A stretch of 43,467 nucleotides of DNA from Muribaculaceae bacterium. GTDB taxonomy: Bacteria; Bacteroidota; Bacteroidia; Bacteroidales; Muribaculaceae. Below, piece by piece: positions 25,279 through 33,623 of the stretch. The notes beneath the pieces are model-generated. The model saw nothing but the letters and a program-made list of their open reading frames with translations. It was not told where the DNA came from and did no database searches. Positions within the stretch are counted from its first letter, which is position 1. Each line of letters begins with the position of its first letter. The stretch spans positions 1 to 43,467 of the forward strand of contig VSPG01000017.1 in NCBI GenBank assembly GCA_009775265.1, given 5' to 3'. Both the position numbers and the translations under genes were made by a program.

Positions 25279-25548
25279 ATGGCACAAGCTCAATCCGAAA
25301 TACGCTACCTCACGCCCATGAGCGTGGACGTAAAAAAGAAAAAATACTGCCGTTTCAAGCGTAGCGGCATCAAGTACGTCGACTACAAGGATCCCGAATT
25401 CCTCAAGAAGTTCCTCAACGAACAGGGCAAAATCCTTCCCCGCCGCATCACCGGCACTTCGCTGAAATTCCAGCGTCGCGTGGCACAGGCTGTTAAGCGC
25501 GCCCGCCACCTCGCCCTGCTCCCCTACGTAACCGACTTGATGAAATAA
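25279..25548 (+). CDS. rpsR: 30S ribosomal protein S18
   Basis: The 89-residue basic protein has the S18 core YCRFKRSGIKYVDYKDPEFLKKFLNEQGKILPRRITGTSLKFQRRVAQAVKRARHLALLPYV. It is the S6 partner on the small subunit. It lies between rpsF and rplI in the usual order, and the start is the only ATG in place. Confidence 0.97.
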   Translation: MAQAQSEIRYLTPMSVDVKKKKYCRFKRSGIKYVDYKDPEFLKKFLNEQGKILPRRITGTSLKFQRRVAQAVKRARHLALLPYVTDLMK

Positions 25549-25568
25549 ACCAAGCTAAAGGATTCCAT

Positions 25569-26012
25569 ATGAAGATTATTCTCAAAGAAGACGTACAGGG
25601 CCTTGGATACAAGGACGACGTCGTGGAAGTAAAGGACGGATACGGCCGCAACTACCTCATCCCGCAGGGTAAAGCCGTTGTCGCCACTCCTTCGGCTCTC
25701 AAAGTGCTCGCCGAGAACCAGCGCCAGCGCGCCCACAAGCTCGCAAAAATCAAAGCCGACGCCGAAGCTCTCGCAGCCACACTCGAAGGCGTAAGCCTCA
25801 CCATCGGCGCAAAGACCAGCGCTACAGGCACTATCTTCGGCTCTGTCAACGCCATCCAAATTGCAGAAGCCCTCGAAAAGCTCGGCCACAACATCGACCG
25901 CAAAGCCATCGAGCTCAAAAAAGCAGTCAAGGAAGTGGGCAACTACACCGCCACAATCAACCTCCACAAGGAAGTGTGCGTAGAAATCCCCTTCGAAGTC
26001 GTTGCCGAATAA
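25569..26012 (+). CDS. rplI: 50S ribosomal protein L9
   Basis: The 147-residue protein begins MKIILKEDVQGLGYKDDVVEVKDGYGRNYLIPQGKAV, the L9 N-terminal domain. A long connecting helix (rich in Ala/Lys/Glu) and the C-terminal domain (GTIFGSVNAIQIAEAL) follow. The length is normal. It ends the operon; a terminator follows 20 bases later. Confidence 0.97.
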   Translation: MKIILKEDVQGLGYKDDVVEVKDGYGRNYLIPQGKAVVATPSALKVLAENQRQRAHKLAKIKADAEALAATLEGVSLTIGAKTSATGTIFGSVNAIQIAEALEKLGHNIDRKAIELKKAVKEVGNYTATINLHKEVCVEIPFEVVAE

Positions 26013-26031
26013 TACGACTCGATTACAACAT

Positions 26032-26066
26032 AAAAAATCGGAAGCCGCATGGCTTCCGATTTTTTT
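26032..26066 (+). terminator. Terminator after rplI
   Basis: A perfect 15-bp stem (26032-26046 with 26051-26065, arm ATCGGAAGCC) with a GCAT loop and a T-run. It also faces the convergent regulator gene. Confidence 0.9.
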
Positions 26067-26085
26067 GTTATCTATTGAAGCCGGC

Positions 26086-27495
26086 TTACGACATCATACC
26101 GACATACTCCCCGCCCGAATCAAGGGCTTCAAGCTTCTTGCGAAGACGCCGCTTGCGGTCGTAGATTATGCTTGTGCGCTCCACTCCGGTAAGGAACGCT
26201 ATCGCTCCGGCAGAAAAACCGAGAACGGAAAAAACATATAGACTATAGTCCACATCCTTTATCTTGGGCATATCTGCGCGGAGCCGCACAAGCAAATTGT
26301 CAAAATTGGAATTTACAAGCCGCTCCATACGCTCCATCCCCGCCTTATCCCTCGTCAGCCGCCCCCCCAACTCGTCAACAGCCTTTGCCAAATTCTTTTC
26401 CGCTACCTTTTGATTAGGACTCTCATAAGCTATGCGGCACACGCGGTCGAGCATCTCATTGCGTTCGCGCAACAACGACACAAGCTGCCTTTTGGCAATA
26501 TCTCTGGCGCTGTCGCTCTCACTGCACATCCTGCGCAAGTCGGCAGCCATCTGAAAGGCAGCCTCCGCCTGAGCATTCTTCCTGCGGCGGTACATAGCCA
26601 AGAATAGACACAGAGACAGCACCGCCATAAAGGCGACGCAAACTGTAAGCCAAACAATTATTTTCATCTTTTGCATCTCTTGGTGGCCCAAGGCTTTGTT
26701 TGCTTCATGATACGCCTCTAACGCGTCGGACAATTCATGCCCTAAAAGTTCGGAATAATACCCCTTGCTGCCTTTTATAATGGACTCCCGAGCCTCCATT
26801 GCCGCCTCCATGTCGCCGATATGCAAGAAATATCGCAACCTGACATTATGCATGACAGCACCTCCCCTATCTCCCAGCGCCTCAATAAAGGAACGCGCCA
26901 CAGGCCAGTCGCAGGCCGACACCGCAATCAGCGCAAGCATAGCCGAATCCTGCGCGGAAGGCCGCCCCATACGCGCTATCTCATCTATGGCAACGGCAGC
27001 GCCCGCATTGTCGCCACCGTCCATTCTCATGCGTGCGACACAGCGCAACGCCAACACACGCCGCAAAGTATCGCAATACTCAGAATCCATGCCCAACAGC
27101 CTTCGCAGCCGCCCCACGCATGTTGCCGTATCGCCGAAAGAATACCGAGCCGTAGCCGACTGCAAAAGAGTTTCCGCAAACTCGATGCTGTCGCCGCAAG
27201 CTTCAAAATTGGAACATGCAATGTCTTGATAACGGAAAGCGGCCCCATATGAATGGCAGCTTTCATATATATTAGCGATTCCACGGGCGGTAAGACCAAT
27301 CCAATATGCATCGCCCAGATCCAAAGATTTATCATACGCTTCGTATGCCAACGGCAAAGCCTGTTTGTAATCATCCCCAAAGAAAGCGTCCCTGGAACGT
27401 CCATACAGCGAGGCTACCTCATCTGCATCTGCAGCCGCAGTGCACGACACAATTGCAACTACCGACAGCAATAACATACATATTATATACTTCAT
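26086..27495 (-). CDS. Membrane-anchored TPR regulator with C-terminal HTH
   Basis: The 469-residue protein has an N-terminal signal with a possible lipobox (VVAIVSC). A helical TPR-like region follows (about 25-265). Then come one membrane helix (IIVWLTVCVAFMAVLSLCLFLAMY, about 277-300), a coiled-coil stretch and a C-terminal helix-turn-helix-like segment (YSLYVFSVLGFSAGAIAFLTGVERTSIIYDRKRRLRKKL). The order places the sensor part outside the membrane and the HTH in the cytoplasm. A similar protein is at 32123. It diverges from a secreted two-gene unit and probably controls it. The ATG at 27495 is used; the longer frame starts with TTG at 27513. Confidence 0.75.
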   Translation of the reverse strand: MKYIICMLLLSVVAIVSCTAAADADEVASLYGRSRDAFFGDDYKQALPLAYEAYDKSLDLGDAYWIGLTARGIANIYESCHSYGAAFRYQDIACSNFEACGDSIEFAETLLQSATARYSFGDTATCVGRLRRLLGMDSEYCDTLRRVLALRCVARMRMDGGDNAGAAVAIDEIARMGRPSAQDSAMLALIAVSACDWPVARSFIEALGDRGGAVMHNVRLRYFLHIGDMEAAMEARESIIKGSKGYYSELLGHELSDALEAYHEANKALGHQEMQKMKIIVWLTVCVAFMAVLSLCLFLAMYRRRKNAQAEAAFQMAADLRRMCSESDSARDIAKRQLVSLLRERNEMLDRVCRIAYESPNQKVAEKNLAKAVDELGGRLTRDKAGMERMERLVNSNFDNLLVRLRADMPKIKDVDYSLYVFSVLGFSAGAIAFLTGVERTSIIYDRKRRLRKKLEALDSGGEYVGMMS

Positions 27496-27510
27496 AGCAT
27501 ACTTTTGCAG

Positions 27511-27518
27511 CAAAAGTA
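27511..27518 (-). promoter_or_regulatory. -7 element for the TPR/HTH regulator
   Basis: The minus strand reads TACTTTTG, 15 bases before the ATG at 27495, so the leader would be very short. Confidence 0.4.
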
Positions 27519-27640
27519 GTGAAAAAAATCATTAAACTCATACTTTTACCCTCGCAAACTCTGAAATTCACGCACTAGCAACAACATGACAACCAACGTC
27601 TTATGAATACTGCCGAAAAAGAGCGTACACGCATGCCTTG

Positions 27641-27652
27641 TATAGCGCTATA
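27641..27652. promoter_or_regulatory. Operator-like palindrome 1
   Basis: TATAGCGCTATA is a perfect 12-base palindrome flanked by CTTG and ACAAG. It shares the 10-base core ATAGCGCTAT with the site at 27718 and lies in the divergent gap 27496-27810. Confidence 0.45.
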
Positions 27653-27717
27653 AAACAAGCCCTTACACAAAACGGCTGCCATACGATTTTTCATGCTTTT
27701 TTCAAAACTGAAACCAT

Positions 27718-27729
27718 AATAGCGCTATT
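27718..27729. promoter_or_regulatory. Operator-like palindrome 2, overlapping a -7 element
   Basis: AATAGCGCTATT is a perfect 12-base palindrome 77 bases from the first. Its last four bases overlap TATTTTTG at 27726-27733, a possible -7 element for the downstream secreted genes, so a bound protein would block that promoter. Confidence 0.45.
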
Positions 27730-27733
27730 TTTG
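27726..27733 (+). promoter_or_regulatory. -7 element for the secreted-protein pair
   Basis: TATTTTTG (TAnnTTTG), 77 bases before the ATG at 27811. No TTG -33 box is seen, consistent with activator dependence. Confidence 0.35.
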
Positions 27734-27810
27734 TCAAAAAGAGCGGACCTCACCGTAAAAGGCGCGAACTCTGAATGCGGAATTTCAGAGCCATAAAATA
27801 CTATATCATA

Positions 27811-28164
27811 ATGAAGAAGCTATTATTCGTCTTGTTTCTACTTACCGCCTCCTATGAAGGCATATCTGCTAAAAAGATAACTAAAAGGTTCTATGGAAGC
27901 GAGGCCGTACAAAGTGATGTAAACCCATGCGCCGGCCCAACGATACGTGTATGTGGGGAAATTGAAATTGATGAAATAACTACCGTAACCCCAAGGAACG
28001 GCAACTGCCGTGTTACAATAAAGCGATATGACGAGGAGGGAAATGTAAGCAGCCAACAAACCTATGTATCCTATGTGGACTTCGATGTAGCGACTCTGGA
28101 ACTGCTCACAGGACACCAGGCGAACGTTGAGTATACAACCACCGAAGATGACATCGATTTCTAA
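27811..28164 (+). CDS. Small secreted protein of unknown function
   Basis: The 117-residue protein has a signal peptide (MKKLLFVLFLLTASYEGISA). The mature part of about 97 residues is strand-rich, has three cysteines (NPCAGPTIRVCGE and NGNCRV) and ends with an acidic tail (EDDIDF). It overlaps the next gene by 17 bases, so the two are co-translated. The frame is open upstream to 27775, but the signal peptide fixes the start at 27811. It was not recognised; the position resembles that of small exported peptides beside propeller-type proteins in Bacteroidales. The DNA appears less GC-rich than its neighbours. Confidence 0.6.
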   Translation: MKKLLFVLFLLTASYEGISAKKITKRFYGSEAVQSDVNPCAGPTIRVCGEIEIDEITTVTPRNGNCRVTIKRYDEEGNVSSQQTYVSYVDFDVATLELLTGHQANVEYTTTEDDIDF

Positions 28165-29893
28165 ATTAACCATCCTCATAAGTGGGTTGCTGGGAGCCGC
28201 AAACGCTTCGGCAGAATGCCCTGTCTGCGAACTTGCCAACGGCCCGCTTATGGTACGCCAGATACCAGAGTCGCAAGAACGTGTACGAGAATATTTCAAA
28301 GGCTACGAACTGCCTGACACCATATATGCCATCGTACTCCCTGTAGGCACATGCCCGCGCTGCGAGGCTTTGATAATGCCCATTTTCAACACCATAAAGA
28401 AACTGCGCCACGATGCGACCACCGTTATGATAGCCGGACACACCAACACCCGTGCGGCAAGAGACTATCTTCACAAGCAAGGCATCAGCGCCGATGTGGA
28501 GATATACGACAACGACAAAACCTATGAGGACTTCCTGTCGTGCAACATAGGTATGATCCATGTGCCATACATGCTCAGAATAGTTCCACAGGAAGGCTCT
28601 GTTCCGATGGCTTTGCATGCGTTCAGCAACCGCAGGTCCTTAATTGCAGGTTTTCTAGACGGAAGCATAGAGCTTGAGCCGAAAGCATTCGCCTACTCAT
28701 CCCGTTCAACGCATATGATGTATAACGCTCCTCTCGACAGCATCATATATCCAGTCAAGCACATCCCTGTAGAACAGCCAGAAGGCATGGCATACTCCGC
28801 AATCCGAAACCGCCCCGATTTCTGCGGCAATATCCTTGCATTCAACGATCAACTACATTCGGAAATCGTGATGCTGAAACTCAACGATGCAGGCGATAAA
28901 TTCGTACATATGGGCATTATCAAGGCCGATTCAACGGAGATGTTTCGCTTTGTCGACCTACCCACCACCTACTCTCTGGAAGATTACGACGACGGATCTT
29001 TGAAGTTCATGCCAATTTCCCCAAGATTTATGCCTGATGGACGACTCGCTGTTTCTTATTCACTGCCACGGCTATGGGAGGACGGCACAGAATGCATAGG
29101 CTACGCCAACCAACCATGTATGCTCCTCGTAGACACATGCAATCTTACCCACACACTCACAGCTTTTGAGGACGGCACGAGCCACGGACAATTTTTCGGC
29201 CACTACACCATATTTCCTTTGGGCGACGATGTGGCCATGATGAGTCAGCCACGCACGTGGCCGCTTACAGAAAAAAGCGCATACGACTCCGTTCCTGAAC
29301 TCAATCCTTTTGACAAAACCTACTATAGCGGCAAGCACGTGATGGCCGTTTTCTCGACCGATAAAGGTCGCTTTATCCGGCTTGCCGGGAAACTGCCGGC
29401 TGTAGCAGAAAAAAGCCGTACCGGTCATGCTTTCGCACGCCCGCTATCCGACACATTCGACGGATGTACAGCCATCTGCGACGGTTATTCCGGCGAAATA
29501 TCGTTTTTTATGGCTGATGGCACGCAGCGGCTTCTCGAAGCATACCGTATAGACCCACATATGCTACCCGACCCTGACAGCACCATGTTTCACACATACG
29601 ACATCTCCGCACAATATGAGTCATGGTTCTGCAGGCATATCGATGACATGAAACTCTCCAAAGACCATGTCACATGCCTTGTCAGATACGGTGACGTCAG
29701 CGGCATGTCCGAACCGGCTGCCTATTCAGTAATTGTCATCGACCGCTCAACCGGTAAAGCTTGCGAGCGCAGAATTGCAGATGGCGACGACAAAGCACAC
29801 TCATATGGTCTGCGTCGCGATGCCACGGGTAATGTCTCTCCCTACCGCATCTGTATAAACCGGAACGGAGACTGGCTGGTGGAGCTGTTTTAA
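28148..29893 (+). CDS. Secreted protein with thioredoxin-like CxxC and propeller-like region
   Basis: The 581-residue protein has a signal peptide (MTSISKLTILISGLLGAANASA). The mature N-terminus carries CPVC. A thioredoxin-like segment follows, with the redox-type motif CPRC in LPVGTCPRCEALIMPIFNTIKKL and a strand/helix pattern up to about residue 150. The rest, about 400 residues, has repeated strand motifs (FCGNILAFND, FMPISPRFMPDGRLAV, GHYTIFPLGDDVAM) like the six-bladed propeller proteins of Bacteroidales. It is exported to the periplasm or surface. It is downstream of and overlapping the small secreted gene, and divergent from the TPR/HTH regulator. A role in thiol chemistry or signal reception is inferred only. 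Confidence 0.65.
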   Translation: MTSISKLTILISGLLGAANASAECPVCELANGPLMVRQIPESQERVREYFKGYELPDTIYAIVLPVGTCPRCEALIMPIFNTIKKLRHDATTVMIAGHTNTRAARDYLHKQGISADVEIYDNDKTYEDFLSCNIGMIHVPYMLRIVPQEGSVPMALHAFSNRRSLIAGFLDGSIELEPKAFAYSSRSTHMMYNAPLDSIIYPVKHIPVEQPEGMAYSAIRNRPDFCGNILAFNDQLHSEIVMLKLNDAGDKFVHMGIIKADSTEMFRFVDLPTTYSLEDYDDGSLKFMPISPRFMPDGRLAVSYSLPRLWEDGTECIGYANQPCMLLVDTCNLTHTLTAFEDGTSHGQFFGHYTIFPLGDDVAMMSQPRTWPLTEKSAYDSVPELNPFDKTYYSGKHVMAVFSTDKGRFIRLAGKLPAVAEKSRTGHAFARPLSDTFDGCTAICDGYSGEISFFMADGTQRLLEAYRIDPHMLPDPDSTMFHTYDISAQYESWFCRHIDDMKLSKDHVTCLVRYGDVSGMSEPAAYSVIVIDRSTGKACERRIADGDDKAHSYGLRRDATGNVSPYRICINRNGDWLVELF

Positions 29894-29937
29894 CGAATAA
29901 TAACTATTATAGACGCAGACATACGGGTCAAAATTCG

Positions 29938-29945
29938 TATATTTG
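29938..29945 (+). promoter_or_regulatory. -7 element for the 80-residue gene and agu genes
   Basis: TATATTTG (TAnnTTTG) ends 7 bases before the ATG at 29953, so transcription would start at or next to the start codon. No TTG -33 box. Confidence 0.45.
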
Positions 29946-29952
29946 GCGAGTA

Positions 29953-30195
29953 ATGGAAGACGCCTTTGACATCACAGAATACTTCAATTCCCTGATAAGT
30001 CAGACAGGAAGCATAGACATGGCCGAAGCCGAGTTCAAACGCGCCATCGCCGAAGACAACGAGCTTCATACAATATACCGCGAATGGTGCCATGAGAACG
30101 GCAGTTCGGAACGGAACGGCTTCCTTGACTTCTGCGACGAATACATGGAGTCGCAAGACAGCAAATGGGACTCTCTGAACGACTATGACGAATAA
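29953..30195 (+). CDS. Small acidic conserved-type protein
   Basis: The 80-residue acidic protein contains AEAEFKRAIAEDNELHTIYREWCHENGSSERNGFLDFCDEYMESQDSKWDSLNDYDE. This pattern (YREWC...GFLDxCxEYxxSQDxxWDSLxDYDE) is recalled from small hypothetical proteins of Bacteroidales; this was not checked. It has no signal peptide and is helical. Its end overlaps aguA by 11 bases, so it leads the polyamine operon. The function is unknown; a possible regulatory or accessory role is inferred from position only. Confidence 0.65.
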   Translation: MEDAFDITEYFNSLISQTGSIDMAEAEFKRAIAEDNELHTIYREWCHENGSSERNGFLDFCDEYMESQDSKWDSLNDYDE

Positions 30196-31225
30196 AGAAC
30201 CTGTACGCCTGCCGGCAGAATGGGAACCGCAAGGAGCGGTGCTGCTTGCATGGCCACATGCCGAAACCGATTGGGCCGACATGCTGCCCGAAGTGCGTGA
30301 CTGCTACACTCAACTCGCAAAAGCCATCGCCGACAGGGCATCGCTTATCGTCGCCGGCCCCGACCTTGACAGCGCCCGCGTGATGCTTGCCGACATAGAC
30401 ACCGAACGCATACACTTTGTGCGCGTCGACACCAACGACACATGGACGCGCGATTATGGCGCCATCACCACTGTTTCGCCCGACGGCACCCCTACCCTGC
30501 ACGACTTCTGCTTCAACGGATGGGGACTTAAATTCGCAGCCTGCCACGACAACACCGTCACACGGGCATTAATAGCCGGCGGCACACTGACAGGGCGCTA
30601 CGACAACCGTCTCGGCTTTGTGCTTGAAGGAGGAAGCATCGACAGCGACGGGCAAGGCACCATTCTGACCACCTCGGCATGCCTGCTGTCGCCCAACCGC
30701 AACGGCGACATGTCCCGAAGCCAAATAGAGGAAGAACTTCGCCGCACGCTCGGCACGGAACACGTGCTGTGGGTGGACTACGGCGCATTAGCCGGCGACG
30801 ACACCGACAGCCACATTGACACTCTCGCCCGCCTGGCTCCGAACGACACCATACTTTACACCGGATGCTCCGACCCCGCCGACGAACATTTCGACCAGTT
30901 GCAGGCCATGGCCGGGCAGCTTTCGGAACTTCGCACTGCCGACGGGAAGCCCTACAACCTTGTGGAACTGCCATTGCCCGATGCCGTATACGACGAAGAC
31001 GGCGAACGGCTTCCGGCCACGTATGCCAACTTCCTGCCCCTGAACGGCGCCATACTCATGCCCGTATACGGCCAGCCCGACAAAGACCGCCTTGCCTGCG
31101 ACATCCTACGCGTAGTTTTCGACGGCTATGAAATCGTGCCCGTCGACTGCACCGCACTTATACGCCAGCATGGCTCTCTCCATTGTGCCACAATGCAATT
31201 TCCAAAACAAGCATTCATCCCATGA
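30185..31225 (+). CDS. aguA: Agmatine deiminase
   Basis: The 346-residue protein belongs to the peptidyl-arginine/agmatine deiminase (guanidino-group modifying) fold. Diagnostic motifs are EWEPQGAVLLAWPH at the N-terminus, NDTWTRDYGAI, FVLEGGSIDSDGQGTILTT, the catalytic SHIDTLARL histidine and the C-terminal nucleophile Cys334 in SLHCATMQ. It hydrolyses agmatine to N-carbamoylputrescine and ammonia. It overlaps aguB by 4 bases (ATGA) and the upstream acidic gene by 11. Confidence 0.95.
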   Translation: MTNKEPVRLPAEWEPQGAVLLAWPHAETDWADMLPEVRDCYTQLAKAIADRASLIVAGPDLDSARVMLADIDTERIHFVRVDTNDTWTRDYGAITTVSPDGTPTLHDFCFNGWGLKFAACHDNTVTRALIAGGTLTGRYDNRLGFVLEGGSIDSDGQGTILTTSACLLSPNRNGDMSRSQIEEELRRTLGTEHVLWVDYGALAGDDTDSHIDTLARLAPNDTILYTGCSDPADEHFDQLQAMAGQLSELRTADGKPYNLVELPLPDAVYDEDGERLPATYANFLPLNGAILMPVYGQPDKDRLACDILRVVFDGYEIVPVDCTALIRQHGSLHCATMQFPKQAFIP

Positions 31226-32115
31226 CCCAAATACTACGCACAGGCATCATACAGCAACACAACACCGACGATGCCGCCGACAACCGCAACCGCATAGCTC
31301 TGGCAGCCGAACGCCTTGCAGCCGACGGCGCCCGTCTCATCGTCAACCGCGAACTGCACGACTCCCTGTATTTCTGCCAGACAGAGAATGTGGACACCTG
31401 CGGACTCGCCGTCGACATCCGCGAAAGCGAGACAATAGCTTTCTACTCCTCGCTTGCCCGACGGCTGGGCGTAGTTCTCGTCACATCATTGTTCGAGCGC
31501 CGTGCGGCGGGTCTTTACCACAACACTGCCGTCGTGTTCGAAGCCGACGGAAGCGTGGCCGGCAAATACCGCAAGATGCACATCCCCGACGACCCCGCCT
31601 ACTACGAGAAATTCTACTTCACACCCGGCGACATAGGCTTCCGCCCCATCGACACATCCGTAGGACGCCTCGGAGTACTCGTGTGCTGGGACCAATGGTA
31701 TCCTGAAGCAGCGCGCCTTATGGCGCTGCAAGGCGCACAACTGCTCATATATCCCACAGCCATAGGCTGGGAAAGCAGCGACACCGCCGACGAAAAGGAG
31801 CGGCAGCGCGAGGCTTGGACGACCGTGCAGCGAGGCCACGCCGTAGCCAACGGCCTGCCTGTAGTCACCGTTAACCGCGTAGGCCACGAGCCCGACCCAT
31901 CGGGCGCCACAGGAGGCATTCAGTTTTGGGGCAGCAGCTTCGTGGCCGGCCCGCAAGGCGAATTCCTTTACCGCGCCCCTTCCGATGCCGAAGACTCGCA
32001 ATGCGTGGACATAGACCTCGCCCGGAGCGAGCAGGTGCGCCGCTGGTGGCCGTTCCTGCGCGACCGACGCATCGACGCCTACGCGGGTATTACATCCCGC
32101 TTCCTGGACGACTGA
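31222..32115 (+). CDS. aguB: N-carbamoylputrescine amidase
   Basis: The 297-residue nitrilase-superfamily enzyme has the Glu-Lys-Cys triad at E44 (NRELHDSLYFCQ), K118 (KYRKMHIPDD) and C155 (GVLVCWDQWYPE). It converts N-carbamoylputrescine to putrescine, CO2 and ammonia, completing the agmatine branch of polyamine synthesis. The ATG at 31222 overlaps the aguA stop; an earlier in-frame ATG at 31183 lies inside aguA and is not needed. In many Bacteroidales the pair is adjacent in this way. Confidence 0.95.
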   Translation: MTQILRTGIIQQHNTDDAADNRNRIALAAERLAADGARLIVNRELHDSLYFCQTENVDTCGLAVDIRESETIAFYSSLARRLGVVLVTSLFERRAAGLYHNTAVVFEADGSVAGKYRKMHIPDDPAYYEKFYFTPGDIGFRPIDTSVGRLGVLVCWDQWYPEAARLMALQGAQLLIYPTAIGWESSDTADEKERQREAWTTVQRGHAVANGLPVVTVNRVGHEPDPSGATGGIQFWGSSFVAGPQGEFLYRAPSDAEDSQCVDIDLARSEQVRRWWPFLRDRRIDAYAGITSRFLDD

Positions 32116-32122
32116 AATAACG

Positions 32123-33442
32123 ATGAATCCCCGTTTCATCATAATCCTATCGCTTGTTTTATTTTTGGCAAGCTGCCGGACAGACGGGCAAAAGCCAGAA
32201 AAAATGTATGAATCGGCGCGGCTGTTTGAGAAATCCGAACAGCCCGACTCTGCCGTCTTCCTTTACCGGCAGACAATAAAAGCCCTTTCCGACACCGGAA
32301 GCCTCGCAATAAAATCCCACATAAGACTCGGCTCGCTGCTGCGCAAACACCACCTTTACGAGCGGGCGCTGGCCGAACACAGGCATGCATTGTCAGCGGC
32401 ATCGGAAATATCCGACAAACGGCTCATGTCGCATGCGCTCAGAGAGCTCGGGAAAGACTACCTCTACATCCACGAACCGGACAGCGCGATAGCCATAGCC
32501 ACCCGCACGCTCAGCTTGGCAGAAGCCATGCGCGATTCGGTGGAAATAATGGCCGCACACAACACATTGTCGGTGGCATACAACGAAACAGACAGTACAG
32601 ATACGGCAATAGCCCATGCCTACACAGCCATAAACATGTCATCCGACAGCGCTTTCATATACGCCAACTATCTGGCGATAGCACAGATGCATATGAAAAG
32701 CCACAAATACGACTCGGCACACATCTACAGTTTGCGCTGCAGCCACAGCCCCAATATATGCACACGCGCCGCAAGCTACCGGCTACTCATGGAGATAAGC
32801 AGGTTAGACAATGACTACGCTGCCTACGAAAAATATTCCTCAATTCTCGAAAAGGCCAACGATTCCATAAGAGCCAACAGCCGGACGGAAACAATCACCG
32901 ACACCGAATACAGCTTTCAGATAGAGCAGATACTCGAAGGAGAAAAAGAATCCTACATAAAGATAATTCTTGCAATCACAACCATATCCGTCGCATCCAT
33001 ATCCTTGCTGACAATTCTGAATTTAAAAAAACGCAAAAAGAAACACTCCGACAATGAAGACGCCAGGCCCGATAGCGTATCCGCTCCGGACATTTCTCTA
33101 CAAAGAGAAAAACTCCTCGGCATCATAGAGGCCCAGGGCGAATCATATGCGCGCCACTTCATCCGCACAAAGGCATTCAAAAGCATCAAAGATTCCATTT
33201 CTGCAAAAACAGACGGAGTGCTTACCACCGCCGAGCGCAGCAAAGCCATGGATGCGATATCCAAAGCGTTCGACGCCTACATCGCCGACCTCAAATCGCA
33301 GTTCGGACTCACATCGGACGAGGCTCTGTTGTCGTGCCTGCTCAAATGCGGTTTCTCAACCAAAGAATGTGCCATATGCAAAGGTGTCACACAAAATGCC
33401 ATACGCACCCAGAAAAGCCGGATAAAAGCCAAAATTATTTAA
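32123..33442 (+). CDS. TPR lipoprotein regulator with membrane helix and C-terminal HTH
   Basis: The 439-residue protein begins with a type II signal peptide (lipobox LASC, Cys18). TPR-like helices run about 25-265 (QPDSAVFLYRQTIKAL, YERALAEHRHALSAA). A membrane helix (IILAITTISVASISLLTIL, about 281-299) and a basic stretch follow. The C-terminal HTH-like part is LTSDEALLSCLLKCGFSTKECAICKGVTQNAIRTQKSRIKAKI. The order is the same as the protein at 26086. It follows aguB by 7 bases, so it may belong to the agu operon, or it may regulate the secreted gene at 33624. The signal sensed is unknown. Confidence 0.75.
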   Translation: MNPRFIIILSLVLFLASCRTDGQKPEKMYESARLFEKSEQPDSAVFLYRQTIKALSDTGSLAIKSHIRLGSLLRKHHLYERALAEHRHALSAASEISDKRLMSHALRELGKDYLYIHEPDSAIAIATRTLSLAEAMRDSVEIMAAHNTLSVAYNETDSTDTAIAHAYTAINMSSDSAFIYANYLAIAQMHMKSHKYDSAHIYSLRCSHSPNICTRAASYRLLMEISRLDNDYAAYEKYSSILEKANDSIRANSRTETITDTEYSFQIEQILEGEKESYIKIILAITTISVASISLLTILNLKKRKKKHSDNEDARPDSVSAPDISLQREKLLGIIEAQGESYARHFIRTKAFKSIKDSISAKTDGVLTTAERSKAMDAISKAFDAYIADLKSQFGLTSDEALLSCLLKCGFSTKECAICKGVTQNAIRTQKSRIKAKII

Positions 33443-33533
33443 AGACAACCTTTTGACACGTGCGTCTGTAATGCCACAAGCGCTATACTATTGACATTCA
33501 GCGGCTTGAAAAACGCACATTGTAACACATTTT

Positions 33534-33567
33534 TTGAATGCACCGTTCGGTGCAATTGTTATATTTG
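33534..33567 (+). promoter_or_regulatory. Promoter of the FN3-like secreted gene with an internal palindrome
   Basis: TTG at 33534-33536 and TATATTTG at 33560-33567 are 23 bases apart. The palindrome TGCACCGTTCGGTGCA (33539-33554, 7-bp arms) fills the spacer and could be an operator. Confidence 0.5.
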
Positions 33568-33623
33568 CATCGGGTAAACACCCGGCATCACAACTATTCC
33601 TTATCATTCATTATTTCTTGCTT

